Shown: piece by piece, positions 24,971 to 33,321 of the stretch
Numbering within the stretch: the first letter of the stretch is position 1
Layout: each line of letters begins with the position of its first letter
Assembly: GCF_003419895.1 (NCBI RefSeq)
Contig: NZ_QPMM01000002.1
Coordinates: forward strand, 62,001-126,000
Reading direction: 5' to 3'
Source: Chitinophaga silvatica
GTDB taxonomy: Bacteria; Bacteroidota; Bacteroidia; Chitinophagales; Chitinophagaceae
Length of the DNA: 64,000 bases
Program-made: the position numbers and the translations under genes
Notes under the pieces: generated by a model
What the model was told of the DNA's origin: nothing
The model's input: only the letters and a program-made list of their open reading frames with translations
Databases searched by the model: none

Positions 24971-25534
24971 ATGGCTCGTCCAGTTCAATATAATACCAAA
25001 GTGAAGATGGTGGAAATCCCTGATGGATATTCCGGTGAAGGATTTTATGCCACCTCTTTTGATAAGGCAATAGGATTGGCTCGTAAGAACTCAATCTGGC
25101 CTTTACCATTTGCCACCTCCTGCTGCGGTATTGAATTCATGGCTACCATGGCGGCTACTTACGATCTTGCACGTTTTGGTGCAGAACGTATGGCTTTTAC
25201 ACCCCGCCAGTGTGACCTGCTGATGGTTATGGGTACTATTTCCAAAAAAATGGGCCCTGTTGTTCGCCAGGTATACCTGCAGATGGCCGAACCACGTTGG
25301 GTAATGGCAGTAGGTGCCTGCGCTTCCAGCGGTGGTATTTTCGATACTTACTCTGTGTTACAAGGTATAGATCAGGTAATCCCTGTTGATGTTTATGTTC
25401 CGGGATGCCCCCCAAGACCAGAAGGGATCATCGATGGATTCATGAAAATTCAGGAATTAGTAGGCCAGGAAAGCCTTCGTCGCCGCAACTCCGACAGATA
25501 TAAAGAACTGATGGAGTCTTACGGTATCAGATAA
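24971..25534 (+). CDS. nuoB: NADH-quinone oxidoreductase subunit B
   Basis: Peripheral-arm subunit of complex I that holds cluster N2, the last iron-sulfur centre before quinone. The 187 residues contain the N2 ligands: adjacent Cys51 and Cys52 (TSCCGIEFMA), Cys117 (VGACASSGG) and Cys146 (VPGCPPRPEG). The ATG follows nuoA by 26 bp. The C-terminus is basic (RRRNSDRYKELMESYGIR). No anomaly. Confidence 0.98.
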   Translation: MARPVQYNTKVKMVEIPDGYSGEGFYATSFDKAIGLARKNSIWPLPFATSCCGIEFMATMAATYDLARFGAERMAFTPRQCDLLMVMGTISKKMGPVVRQVYLQMAEPRWVMAVGACASSGGIFDTYSVLQGIDQVIPVDVYVPGCPPRPEGIIDGFMKIQELVGQESLRRRNSDRYKELMESYGIR

Positions 25535-25578
25535 GGATTGAGAATGGTTAATTGTAAACCGTAAATTTCAAATTGTTA

Positions 25579-26094
25579 ATGTCTTTAACAAACGAACGCA
25601 TACAGCAACGCCTGACGGAGAAATTCGGGGAAGCGCTAACCGGCTTTGAAGAGCCGTTTGGAATGCTCACATTTACTGCAGAAAAAGATTCTAACCTTAA
25701 AATAATGCAATTCCTGTTTGATGACGAGGAATTGCGTTTTCGTTTTTTAACGGATGTCACAGCAGTGCATTATCCTGAAAGAAAAAATGAAGAATTGGCA
25801 GTTGTTTATCATCTTCATAATCTGCAGGATAACGTAAGATTACGACTCAAAATATTTGTACCGGTAGCTTCACCTAAAGTTTTTACTGCTACTAAACTTT
25901 ATGAATCTGCCAACTGGATGGAACGCGAAACTTATGATTTCTATGGAATCGAATTCGTAGGCCACCCTAACCTGATCCGGGTGCTGAATGTGGATGAAAT
26001 GACCTATTTCCCCATGAGAAAGGAATTTCCACTGGAAGATGCTTCCCGTATAGATAAAGATGATGAAATGTTTGGAAGGGGAGGAACCATTTAA
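25579..26094 (+). CDS. nuoC: NADH-quinone oxidoreductase subunit C
   Basis: Hydrophilic connecting subunit of complex I. The frame opens at a TTG (25573), but the ATG at 25579 is the natural start (MSLTNERIQQRL), giving 171 residues. Family marks are FLTDVTAVHYPER in the middle and the signature NWMERETYDFYGIEFVGHPNL followed by LIRVLNVDEM. NuoC and NuoD are separate here, not fused. The 44-bp gap after nuoB is AT-rich with no clear ribosome-binding site, as is common in this phylum. Confidence 0.96.
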   Translation: MSLTNERIQQRLTEKFGEALTGFEEPFGMLTFTAEKDSNLKIMQFLFDDEELRFRFLTDVTAVHYPERKNEELAVVYHLHNLQDNVRLRLKIFVPVASPKVFTATKLYESANWMERETYDFYGIEFVGHPNLIRVLNVDEMTYFPMRKEFPLEDASRIDKDDEMFGRGGTI

Positions 26095-26106
26095 TACTAC
26101 CAGGTT

Positions 26107-27327
26107 ATGCTAGATCAGAAACTACATGTAAAACTGCCGGAAGGCTCAATAGAAAAGGATACTACAACGCTGAACCTCGGGCCTACACACCCCGCAACTC
26201 ACGGTGTATTCCAAAATATTCTGGAAATCGATGGTGAACGTATCGTTTCCGCTGTTCCTACAGTAGGTTACATACACCGGGCTTTTGAAAAAATCGCAGA
26301 ACGCCGCCCTTACTATCAGATCACTCCACTTACCGACCGTCTTAACTACTGCTCTGCCCCAATTAATAATATGGGATGGTTGATGACCGTAGAAAAACTC
26401 CTGGGTATCGAAACCCCTAAAAGAGTTGATTACCTGCGTGTTATCATCATGGAACTGGCCAGAATTGCAGACCACCTTATCTGTAGTTCTGTAATGGGCG
26501 TAGATACCGGTGCCCTCACCGGTTTCGTTTATGTAATGACCTACCGCGAATTAATCTATGAAATCTATGAGGAAATCTGCGGTTCCCGTCTTACTACCAA
26601 TATTGGCCGCATCGGTGGTTTCGAAAGAAACTTTACCCCCGCTGCTTTCGCAAAAATTCAACGATTCCTCGACGAATATCCTGCTGTTCTGAAAGAATTT
26701 GAAACCTTACTTACCCGTAACCGTATCTTCATGGATCGTACACAGGGTGTAGGTGGTATCAGCGCAGAAAGAGCCCTGAACTACGGCTTTACAGGCCCTA
26801 ACCTCCGCGCCGCCGGTGTGGATTACGACCTGAGAGTTGCTAACCCTTACTGCTCGTATGAAGATTTCGACTTCTCTATCCCTGTAGGAACGACCGGCGA
26901 TTGCTACGATCGTTTCCAGGTTAGAAATGCCGAAATGTGGGAAAGTATCAGCATCATTCGTCAGGCAATGGAAAAATTAAAAGGATTACCGGAAGATGTT
27001 TATCATGCCGATGTTCCTGCTTATTACCTACCCGACAAGAAAGATGTTTATACCAAGATGGAAGCACTCATTTATCACTTTAAAATAGTGATGGGTGAAA
27101 CAGATATCCTTCCTGGTGAAATATATAACGCCGTAGAAGGCGCAAATGGTGAATTAGGCTTTTACCTGATCAGCGATGGTGGCCGCAGTCCTTACCGCCT
27201 GCATTTCCGCCGTCCTTGTTTCATTTACTACCAGGCTTATCCCGAACTGATTAAAGGCTCAATGCTCAGCGATGCTATCGTTGTTATGAGTAGCCTGAAC
27301 CTGATCGCGGGAGAGCTGGATGCGTAA
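26107..27327 (+). CDS. nuoD: NADH-quinone oxidoreductase subunit D
   Basis: The 49-kDa-type subunit that forms much of the quinone-binding site. The 406 residues carry NLGPTHPATHG near residue 25 (the quinone-site His region), GYIHRAFEKIAERR, DRLNYCSAP and a C-terminus with DGGRSPYRLHFRRPCF. The length is normal. The gene starts 12 bp after nuoC. Confidence 0.98.
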   Translation: MLDQKLHVKLPEGSIEKDTTTLNLGPTHPATHGVFQNILEIDGERIVSAVPTVGYIHRAFEKIAERRPYYQITPLTDRLNYCSAPINNMGWLMTVEKLLGIETPKRVDYLRVIIMELARIADHLICSSVMGVDTGALTGFVYVMTYRELIYEIYEEICGSRLTTNIGRIGGFERNFTPAAFAKIQRFLDEYPAVLKEFETLLTRNRIFMDRTQGVGGISAERALNYGFTGPNLRAAGVDYDLRVANPYCSYEDFDFSIPVGTTGDCYDRFQVRNAEMWESISIIRQAMEKLKGLPEDVYHADVPAYYLPDKKDVYTKMEALIYHFKIVMGETDILPGEIYNAVEGANGELGFYLISDGGRSPYRLHFRRPCFIYYQAYPELIKGSMLSDAIVVMSSLNLIAGELDA

Positions 27328-27368
27328 TTGTCTATTGATATTTGAAGATTTAAGCTGATTAAAATATA

Positions 27369-27872
27369 ATGGCTGTGGTTCAATTTTCTGAAGAGAAACT
27401 GAATAAAGTAAAAGAAATCATCGCACGCTATCCGCAAGGAAAGCAGAAAAGTGCGTTGATCCCGGTGCTACACCTGGCCCAGGAAGCATTTGGTGGATGG
27501 CTAAGTGCAGAAACAATGGACTATGTTGCTGCCCTCTTGCAACTGGAACCAATCGAAGTGTATGAAGTAGCTACTTTCTATAGCATGTTTAACCTGAAAC
27601 CAGTAGGCACCTATATGTTTGAAGTTTGCCAAACTGGCCCTTGCATGGTAAGTGGCTCCGATCAGATCATTGACTATATAAAAGGTAAACTGGGTATAGG
27701 AGTTGGTGAAACAACCGCAGACGGACTGTTTACACTTAAAACAGTTGAATGCCTGGGGGCTTGTGGTTATGCTCCAATGATGCAATTGGGCAAACATTAC
27801 CGTGAGCATCTCACTCCTGCCAAAGTGGATGAAATAATTGCTGAATGCAGAGCTAAAGCAAACGCTAATTAA
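27369..27872 (+). CDS. nuoE: NADH-quinone oxidoreductase subunit E
   Basis: Thioredoxin-fold subunit holding the [2Fe-2S] cluster N1a. In 167 residues the four ligands are clear: Cys87 and Cys92 (VCQTGPCM), Cys128 and Cys132 (ECLGACG). An N-terminal helical bundle precedes them (IIARYPQGKQKSALIPVLHL). The stop codon overlaps the ATG of the next small gene by one base (TAATG), which implies coupled translation. Confidence 0.97.
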   Translation: MAVVQFSEEKLNKVKEIIARYPQGKQKSALIPVLHLAQEAFGGWLSAETMDYVAALLQLEPIEVYEVATFYSMFNLKPVGTYMFEVCQTGPCMVSGSDQIIDYIKGKLGIGVGETTADGLFTLKTVECLGACGYAPMMQLGKHYREHLTPAKVDEIIAECRAKANAN

Positions 27873-28084
27873 TGCTTCAGCTGTTTTCTATATTCATTCG
27901 CTTAAAGGAAATATACCTGCGACATAAACTTCAGATCATCGAAGTTTTACTGCTGGTAGGATTACTTTCCGCCCTGTGGCGCATAGATAATTCCTTTATT
28001 TCCTTTATCTGCGGACTAAGTGCCGGATTATTATTCTATCGTATCGGAGAAAGAATTTCCAATCACGGCATTCGTAAGGCATAA
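27872..28084 (+). CDS. Small membrane protein inside the nuo operon
   Basis: Seventy residues, no family recognised. The ATG shares a base with the nuoE stop codon. The protein has an amphipathic, basic N-terminal stretch (FIRLKEIYLRHKLQ) and two hydrophobic segments (about residues 23-34 and 41-57), and ends in a short basic tail. Tight coupling to nuoE and its place before nuoF suggest a complex I accessory or assembly factor, but it is not one of the 14 core subunits, and I cannot exclude that it is a lineage-specific bystander. Confidence 0.7.
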   Translation: MLQLFSIFIRLKEIYLRHKLQIIEVLLLVGLLSALWRIDNSFISFICGLSAGLLFYRIGERISNHGIRKA

Positions 28085-28149
28085 AAGATATATACAAAAA
28101 TCTGTTAGCAGGTTGGAAAACCTATCTGTTAAACACCATAAGGAAGAAA

Positions 28150-29508
28150 ATGGGACGCAAATTATTGTTAGATAAAGCACATATTGAAGGTATCCGCTAT
28201 TACGATACCTATCGGAGCAATGGCGGTTATGCTGCTGCTGAAAAGGCGCTGAAAAATCTGGGCCCTGACGGCGTATTGGACGAGGTAAAGAAAAGCGGAC
28301 TTAGAGGTCGCGGTGGTGCTGGTTTCCCTACCGGCATGAAATGGAGTTTTATTGCAAAACCAGAAGGCGTACCTCGTTACCTGGTATGCAATGCCGACGA
28401 ATCCGAACCTGGTACCTTCAAAGATCGTTACCTGATGGAATTTATCCCTCACTTACTGATCGAAGGTTTACTCATCTCCAGCTTCGCACTCGGCGCTAAC
28501 AGTTGCTATATCTATATCCGTGGCGAATATGCCTGGATCCCTGAAATTCTGGAACAAGCTATCGCTGAAGCTAAAAATAAAGGCTGGTTAGGAAAAAATA
28601 TCCTCGGTACCGGCTTTGATCTCGAAATATATGTACAACGCGGTGCCGGTGCTTATATCTGTGGTGAAGAAACTGCCTTGATAGAATCCCTGGAAGGTAA
28701 ACGCGGTAATCCTCGTATCAAACCTCCTTTCCCTGCTGTAAAAGGTCTGTACCAATGCCCAACTGTTGTAAATAACGTTGAAACATTAGCTGCCGTAGTA
28801 CCTATTATCAACATCGGTGGTGACGAATATATTAAATTCGGTACTGGTAAATCTACCGGTACTAAACTCATTTCTGCCTGCGGAAATATCAATAAACCAG
28901 GTGTTTATGAGATAGAAATGAACATTTCAGTAGAGGAATTCATTTACTCTGACGAATATTGCGGTGGTATTAAAAACAACAAACGCCTGAAAGCTTGTAT
29001 TCCGGGTGGCTCTTCAGTTCCGGTATTACCTGCAAACCTGTTGCTGAAAACAGCTAAAGGCGAAACCCGTATGATGACTTACGAAAGCCTGGCCGATGGC
29101 GGATTCGCTACCGGTTCAATGCTCGGATCAGGCGGATTTATTGTAATGGACGAAGACCAGTGTATTGTTCGTAATACACTCACTTTTGCTCGTTTCTACC
29201 ATCACGAAAGCTGCGGCCAATGTAGCCCTTGCCGTGAAGGTACCGGTTGGATGAAAAAGGTATTGCAGAACATCGAGTACGGAAAAGGAAAAATGAGCGA
29301 TATCGATTTGTTATGGGATATTCAACGCAAAATTGAAGGTAATACTATCTGTCCGCTGGGTGATGCAGCAGCATGGCCTGTAGCAGCAGCTATCCGTCAC
29401 TTCCGCGATGAATTCGAATGGCATGTCTTAAATCCTGAAGAATCTCAGAAACGCAACTTCGGTTTAGCTCATTACGCTGATCCAATCCCTGCACCAGCTG
29501 CAGTGTAG
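28150..29508 (+). CDS. nuoF: NADH-quinone oxidoreductase subunit F
   Basis: NADH-binding flavoprotein subunit: takes a hydride from NADH on FMN and passes electrons to cluster N3. The 452 residues contain the nucleotide site GLRGRGGAGFPTGMKW (about 50-64), NADESEPGTFKDR (81-93), GAGAYICGEETALIESLEG (165-183), and the [4Fe-4S] ligands Cys355, Cys358 and Cys361 (ESCGQCSPCREG) with Cys401 (NTICPLGDAA). A repeat arm TTGCTCGCAGAG begins on the base after its stop codon and marks the left edge of an insertion that separates it from nuoG. Confidence 0.98.
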   Translation: MGRKLLLDKAHIEGIRYYDTYRSNGGYAAAEKALKNLGPDGVLDEVKKSGLRGRGGAGFPTGMKWSFIAKPEGVPRYLVCNADESEPGTFKDRYLMEFIPHLLIEGLLISSFALGANSCYIYIRGEYAWIPEILEQAIAEAKNKGWLGKNILGTGFDLEIYVQRGAGAYICGEETALIESLEGKRGNPRIKPPFPAVKGLYQCPTVVNNVETLAAVVPIINIGGDEYIKFGTGKSTGTKLISACGNINKPGVYEIEMNISVEEFIYSDEYCGGIKNNKRLKACIPGGSSVPVLPANLLLKTAKGETRMMTYESLADGGFATGSMLGSGGFIVMDEDQCIVRNTLTFARFYHHESCGQCSPCREGTGWMKKVLQNIEYGKGKMSDIDLLWDIQRKIEGNTICPLGDAAAWPVAAAIRHFRDEFEWHVLNPEESQKRNFGLAHYADPIPAPAAV

Positions 29509-29520
29509 TTGCTCGCAGAG
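29509..29520 (+). repeat. Left arm of inverted repeat around the GxxExxY gene
   Basis: TTGCTCGCAGAG starts immediately after the nuoF stop codon. It matches the reverse complement of 29998-30009 at 11 of 12 positions. Confidence 0.7.
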
Positions 29521-29586
29521 AAGCAGAGATCAATTAAGATTCATAAGATGTTTTCTGATAATTGTTAACCTAAATAAATTTCATCC

Positions 29587-29964
29587 ATGACAGAAAATGA
29601 AATCTCTAAGGAGATTGTAGATGTTTGTTTCAAGATTCATCAGAAATTTGGACCAGGTTTGTATGAATCTGTGTATGAAGAACTGATAGATTATGAATTA
29701 AAGAAGAGAAATCTTATTTGTGAAAGGCAGTTGGAAGTGAAATTGATTCATGAAAATTTGATTTTCGAAAAGGCATTTAGAACGGATTTATTGATTAATA
29801 AAAAGGTCTTAATAGAAGTTAAATCGGTTGAGGAACTGAAAAATTTACATTATAAACAAGTACTTACCTACTTGAAGTTAATGGAGTTGAAATTGGGATT
29901 ACTGGTAAACTTCAATGTTCCTCTGATAAAATTGGGAATACACAGAATAGTTAATAATCTCTAG
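29587..29964 (+). CDS. GxxExxY protein
   Basis: A 125-residue member of the GxxExxY family, named for the N-terminal signature seen here as GPGLYESVYEELIDYEL. The core has the PD-(D/E)XK-like layout FRTDLLINKKVLIEVKSVEEL, with Asp, Glu and Lys in the order of that nuclease-like fold. A catalytic function has not been shown for the family as far as I know. It interrupts the complex I operon between nuoF and nuoG, is more AT-rich than its neighbours, and lies between 12-bp inverted repeats about 500 bp apart. These features suggest that it arrived as a small repeat-bounded unit. Confidence 0.9.
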   Translation: MTENEISKEIVDVCFKIHQKFGPGLYESVYEELIDYELKKRNLICERQLEVKLIHENLIFEKAFRTDLLINKKVLIEVKSVEELKNLHYKQVLTYLKLMELKLGLLVNFNVPLIKLGIHRIVNNL

Positions 29965-29997
29965 AAAAAGCTTCGCGAGCTTAAAAGTCCTTAAAAA

Positions 29998-30009
29998 CTT
30001 TGCGAGCAA
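29998..30009 (-). repeat. Right arm of inverted repeat around the GxxExxY gene
   Basis: CTTTGCGAGCAA, 22 bp before nuoG. Its reverse complement TTGCTCGCAAAG is identical to the 12 bp at 38507-38518 after nuoN. A further GCGAGC lies at 29975-29980. Confidence 0.7.
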
Positions 30010-30030
30010 AAGCAAAAATATATAAGTAAG

Positions 30031-31128
30031 ATGGCGGAGGATAAAAAAATGTTTAAGGTTAAAATCGATAACATCTCAGTAGAGGTGGAACCCGGTACAA
30101 CCATATTGAATGCGGCCCGGTTGATTGGAGGAGAAGTGGTGCCGCCAGCCATGTGTTATTACTCTAAACTTGAAGGTAGTGGCGGTAAATGCCGTACCTG
30201 TATAGTAAAAGTAACTAAAGGCTCAGACGCAGACCCGCGCCCAATGCCTAAACTGGTAGCCAGCTGCCGTACCACCGTTATGGATGGTATGGAAGTCGCT
30301 AACATTACTTCTCCTGAAGTACTGGATGCCCGTAAAGGTGTAGTAGAATTCCTGCTGATCAATCACCCGCTCGATTGCCCTATCTGCGATCAGGCCGGAG
30401 AATGCCACTTACAGGATCTTGGCTACGAGAATGGTTCTGAAGCTACCCGTTACGAATTCAAACGCAGAACTTTCGATAAAGTAGATCTGGGCGATAAAAT
30501 CAAATTACACATGACCCGTTGCATTCTCTGCTACCGTTGTGTGTTTACGGCCGATCAGCTTACCCAAAAAAGAGAACATGGTATCCTGGGTAGAGGCGAT
30601 GCTGCCGAAATCGGAACCTATATCAAACAATCACTTGATAACGATTTTATCGGAAACGTAATTGATGTATGCCCTGTTGGTGCGTTAACTGATAATACTT
30701 TCCGCTTTAAAAACAGAGTATGGTTCCTGAAACCTGTAGATGCCCACAGAAATTGCAACAACCCTAAATGCTGCGGTAAAGTAGTATTGTGGATGCGTGG
30801 TGATGAAGTGTTCAGGGTAACTGCCAGAAAGGATGAATACGGAGAAGTGGAAAACTTCATTTGCGATGAATGCCGTTTCGAGAAGAAAGATAAAAATGAT
30901 TGGGTAATTGAAGGCCCTCGTAAAATAAATCATCATAGCGTTATTTCTCAAGGCCAGTACGTAAATACCGTGAAACCTCTGGATCCATTGGTGGATGTAC
31001 TGGATGGTAGAAAACCAAAGTTGCTGTTTAATATTCACTCTGAAAGTCAGGTTAACAGACCGGAAATTGATTTGTCGAAGATTGAGGGACCGGCACATTC
31101 TGATGATTTTATTATAAAGAAATCGTAA
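30031..31128 (+). CDS. nuoG: NADH-quinone oxidoreductase subunit G, short form
   Basis: Iron-sulfur subunit of complex I. The 365 residues hold a [2Fe-2S] ferredoxin domain with Cys42, Cys54, Cys57 and Cys79, the HPLDCPICDQAGECHLQD segment, a [4Fe-4S] motif TRCILCYRCVF, and a last Cys-rich region (NCNNPKCCG ... FICDECRF). The large molybdopterin-oxidoreductase-like domain found in many NuoG proteins (total about 700-900 residues) is absent. No frameshift remnant follows, since nuoH begins 27 bp later, so this looks like an evolved short form. I believe short forms of about 330-370 residues are normal in this phylum. Confidence 0.93.
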   Translation: MAEDKKMFKVKIDNISVEVEPGTTILNAARLIGGEVVPPAMCYYSKLEGSGGKCRTCIVKVTKGSDADPRPMPKLVASCRTTVMDGMEVANITSPEVLDARKGVVEFLLINHPLDCPICDQAGECHLQDLGYENGSEATRYEFKRRTFDKVDLGDKIKLHMTRCILCYRCVFTADQLTQKREHGILGRGDAAEIGTYIKQSLDNDFIGNVIDVCPVGALTDNTFRFKNRVWFLKPVDAHRNCNNPKCCGKVVLWMRGDEVFRVTARKDEYGEVENFICDECRFEKKDKNDWVIEGPRKINHHSVISQGQYVNTVKPLDPLVDVLDGRKPKLLFNIHSESQVNRPEIDLSKIEGPAHSDDFIIKKS

Positions 31129-31150
31129 TTCGTAAATCGTAATTCGTAAA
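31123..31150 (+). repeat. AT-rich repeat before nuoH
   Basis: TCGTAATTCGTAAATCGTAA (31123-31142) occurs again, base for base, at 33294-33313 before nuoK. Here it overlaps the nuoG stop codon and continues with TTCGTAAA. Internally it is a repeat of TCGTAAWT units. Confidence 0.75.
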
Positions 31151-31155
31151 AGGAG

Positions 31156-32211
31156 ATGACCTTATTAAGCATAGATTGGTTTTTTTTAATTGAAAAGATA
31201 TTGCTGATTTCAGTGATACTGGTTCTTTCATTGGTAGTAGCCATGTATGCTACCTGGGGAGAAAGAAAGGTAGCAGCCTGGATTCAGGATCGTTTAGGCC
31301 CTAACCGTGCAGGTCCTATGGGGTTATTACAACCTTTGGCTGATGGTGGAAAGCTCTTTTTTAAAGAAGAGATCATTCCTACCTCCGCTAACAGGTTTAT
31401 GTTCGTATTAGGCCCTTCCATTGCAATGGTGGTAGCTTGTATGACCAGTGCCGTTATTCCATGGGGAGGTACGCTTACCATCGCTGGCCGTGAAGTTTCT
31501 TTACAGGTAGCAGATGTAAACATTGGTATCCTTTACATCTTCGCGGTTGTGAGCATGGGTGTTTATGGTATTATGATAGGTGGATGGGCATCGAATAACA
31601 AATATTCCTTGCTGGCTTCTGTTCGTGCTGCATCACAGATTATCTCCTATGAGCTGCCAATGGGTCTTGCACTGATTGCTTTGTTAATGACCACTGGAAC
31701 GCTTAGCCTTAAAACAATTGTAGAACAACAGATTAACAGTGGTGTTTATAATGCGTTTATACAACCTTTAGGCTTCTTAATATTCCTGATCTGTGCTTTT
31801 GCAGAATGTAACCGTGCACCGTTCGACTTACCGGAAGCAGAGAATGAACTGAATGGTGGTTATCACCTCGAATACTCTTCTATGAAACTGGGCTTCTTCC
31901 TGTTTGCAGAGTATATCAATATGTTTATTAGTTCTGCATTGATGGCAACTCTTTACTGGGGTGGTTATGGTTTCCCTGGTATGACTTCATTGGCATCTTC
32001 ATTATCACCAAACCTGATTACAATAATAGGATTCCTGGCTTTGTTTATAAAAACGCTCATCTTCATATTCATCTTTATGTGGGTACGTTGGACAGTTCCA
32101 AGATTCCGTTACGATCAGCTGATGCGTTTGGGTTGGAGAGTATTGATTCCTTTATCATTGGCTAATATGCTGATTACCGGAGCAATCGAGTTGTTCAGAC
32201 ATCATTCTTAA
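31156..32211 (+). CDS. nuoH: NADH-quinone oxidoreductase subunit H
   Basis: Membrane subunit that joins the quinone chamber to the proton pumps. The 351 residues form about eight helices with the family marks RLGPNRAGPMGLLQPLADG (about 47-65), the quinone-site loop ELPMG, and ECNRAPFDLPEAENELNGG with acidic channel residues, ending in RWTVPRFRYDQLMRLGW. An AGGAG ribosome-binding-like stretch precedes the ATG, between it and the 20-nt repeat. Confidence 0.97.
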   Translation: MTLLSIDWFFLIEKILLISVILVLSLVVAMYATWGERKVAAWIQDRLGPNRAGPMGLLQPLADGGKLFFKEEIIPTSANRFMFVLGPSIAMVVACMTSAVIPWGGTLTIAGREVSLQVADVNIGILYIFAVVSMGVYGIMIGGWASNNKYSLLASVRAASQIISYELPMGLALIALLMTTGTLSLKTIVEQQINSGVYNAFIQPLGFLIFLICAFAECNRAPFDLPEAENELNGGYHLEYSSMKLGFFLFAEYINMFISSALMATLYWGGYGFPGMTSLASSLSPNLITIIGFLALFIKTLIFIFIFMWVRWTVPRFRYDQLMRLGWRVLIPLSLANMLITGAIELFRHHS

Positions 32212-32257
32212 TTTTTAATTCATTCCACTTTAATGTGGTTTAAATAAAGCATTCATT

Positions 32258-32764
32258 ATGCAACCATTAACTAACAGGGCAAAGCAAGTAGACCGCCGGC
32301 CGATGACGCTCGCAGAGAAGTTATACCTTCCTGCTATTGGAAAAGGTATGGGTATTACTTTTAAGCACATCTTCAAGCGTAAGGCTACAGTAAGCTTCCC
32401 TGATCAAACACGTGAGTTTAGCCCGGTATTTCGTGGATTACATATCCTGAACCGTGACGAAGAAGGACGCGAAAGATGCACTGCCTGTGGCTTATGCGCT
32501 GTAGCTTGTCCTGCTGAAGCCATTACCATGGAAGCGGCAGAGAGAAAACCAGGAGAAGAAAATCTTTACAGAGAAGAGAAATATGCAGCAAGATATGAGA
32601 TCAATATGTTGCGTTGCATTTTCTGCGGTTTCTGTGAAGAAGCCTGCCCTAAAGATGCTATCTACCTTTCTGAAACATTTGCTCCGGCAAACTATCAACG
32701 TAAAGGCTTCATTTATGGTAAAGACGATTTGCTGATTCCTGATCCTAAAGCACAGGGTAAATAA
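32258..32764 (+). CDS. nuoI: NADH-quinone oxidoreductase subunit I
   Basis: Peripheral subunit with two [4Fe-4S] clusters (N6a, N6b) that pass electrons towards NuoB. In 168 residues the ligand sets are Cys74, Cys77, Cys80, Cys84 (RCTACGLCAVACP) and Cys120, Cys123, Cys126, Cys130 (RCIFCGFCEEACP). An N-terminal amphipathic stretch (IGKGMGITFKHIF) lies on the membrane. The length is normal. Confidence 0.98.
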   Translation: MQPLTNRAKQVDRRPMTLAEKLYLPAIGKGMGITFKHIFKRKATVSFPDQTREFSPVFRGLHILNRDEEGRERCTACGLCAVACPAEAITMEAAERKPGEENLYREEKYAARYEINMLRCIFCGFCEEACPKDAIYLSETFAPANYQRKGFIYGKDDLLIPDPKAQGK

Positions 32765-32782
32765 TAAAAAACAAAAGCAGAG

Positions 32783-33280
32783 ATGGGAAGTATCCAACAA
32801 ATAATTTTCATGGTGCTGTCGGTGGTTGCGCTGGCTTCAGCGTTAGGAGTGGTGTTGAGTAAAAATCCTGTGACCAGTGTATTGTGCCTCATTATTACAT
32901 TTTTTGCCATCGCTGGCCATTATATAATGATGAATGCTCAGTTTCTGGCAGTAGTACATATCATTGTTTATGCAGGTGCAATCATGGTATTGTTCCTGTA
33001 TGTATTAATGTTGATGAACCTTAATGCCGAACTGGAACCACAGAAACGTAACTGGTTAAAGTATGCAGGAGCCATCAGTGGTGGTGCATTACTGGTAGTA
33101 TTGGTAGCTGCATTGCGGGATGCAAGTATGCCTGCCCTGAGTCCGGAAGCTAATGAGATTGGCCTGATTCATAATCTTGGTCTTGCATTATTCAAACAAT
33201 ATGTTGTTCCTTTTGAAGTAAGCAGCATCTTGTTTCTGAGTGCAATGATAGGAGCTGTAGTAATTGGTAGAAAAGACTAG
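32783..33280 (+). CDS. nuoJ: NADH-quinone oxidoreductase subunit J
   Basis: Membrane subunit next to NuoK in complex I, 165 residues, five hydrophobic helices. The conserved helix 3 is visible as FLAVVHIIVYAGAIMVLFLYVLM-like sequence (about 53-75), where the family shows its pi-bulge region. The C-terminus PFEVSSILFLSAMIGAVVIGRK is typical. Confidence 0.96.
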   Translation: MGSIQQIIFMVLSVVALASALGVVLSKNPVTSVLCLIITFFAIAGHYIMMNAQFLAVVHIIVYAGAIMVLFLYVLMLMNLNAELEPQKRNWLKYAGAISGGALLVVLVAALRDASMPALSPEANEIGLIHNLGLALFKQYVVPFEVSSILFLSAMIGAVVIGRKD

Positions 33281-33291
33281 CACTTACAGTC

Positions 33292-33313
33292 ATTCGTAAT
33301 TCGTAAATCGTAA
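33292..33313 (+). repeat. AT-rich repeat before nuoK
   Basis: Contains TCGTAATTCGTAAATCGTAA (33294-33313), the exact 20-mer also found before nuoH. It ends 8 bp before the nuoK ATG. Confidence 0.75.
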
Positions 33314-33321
33314 CTTATTTT

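Noticed and set aside
30031-31128. NuoG as a frameshifted pseudogene
   Set aside because: The frame ends cleanly 27 bp before nuoH, all cluster ligands are present, and no remnant of the lost domain follows.
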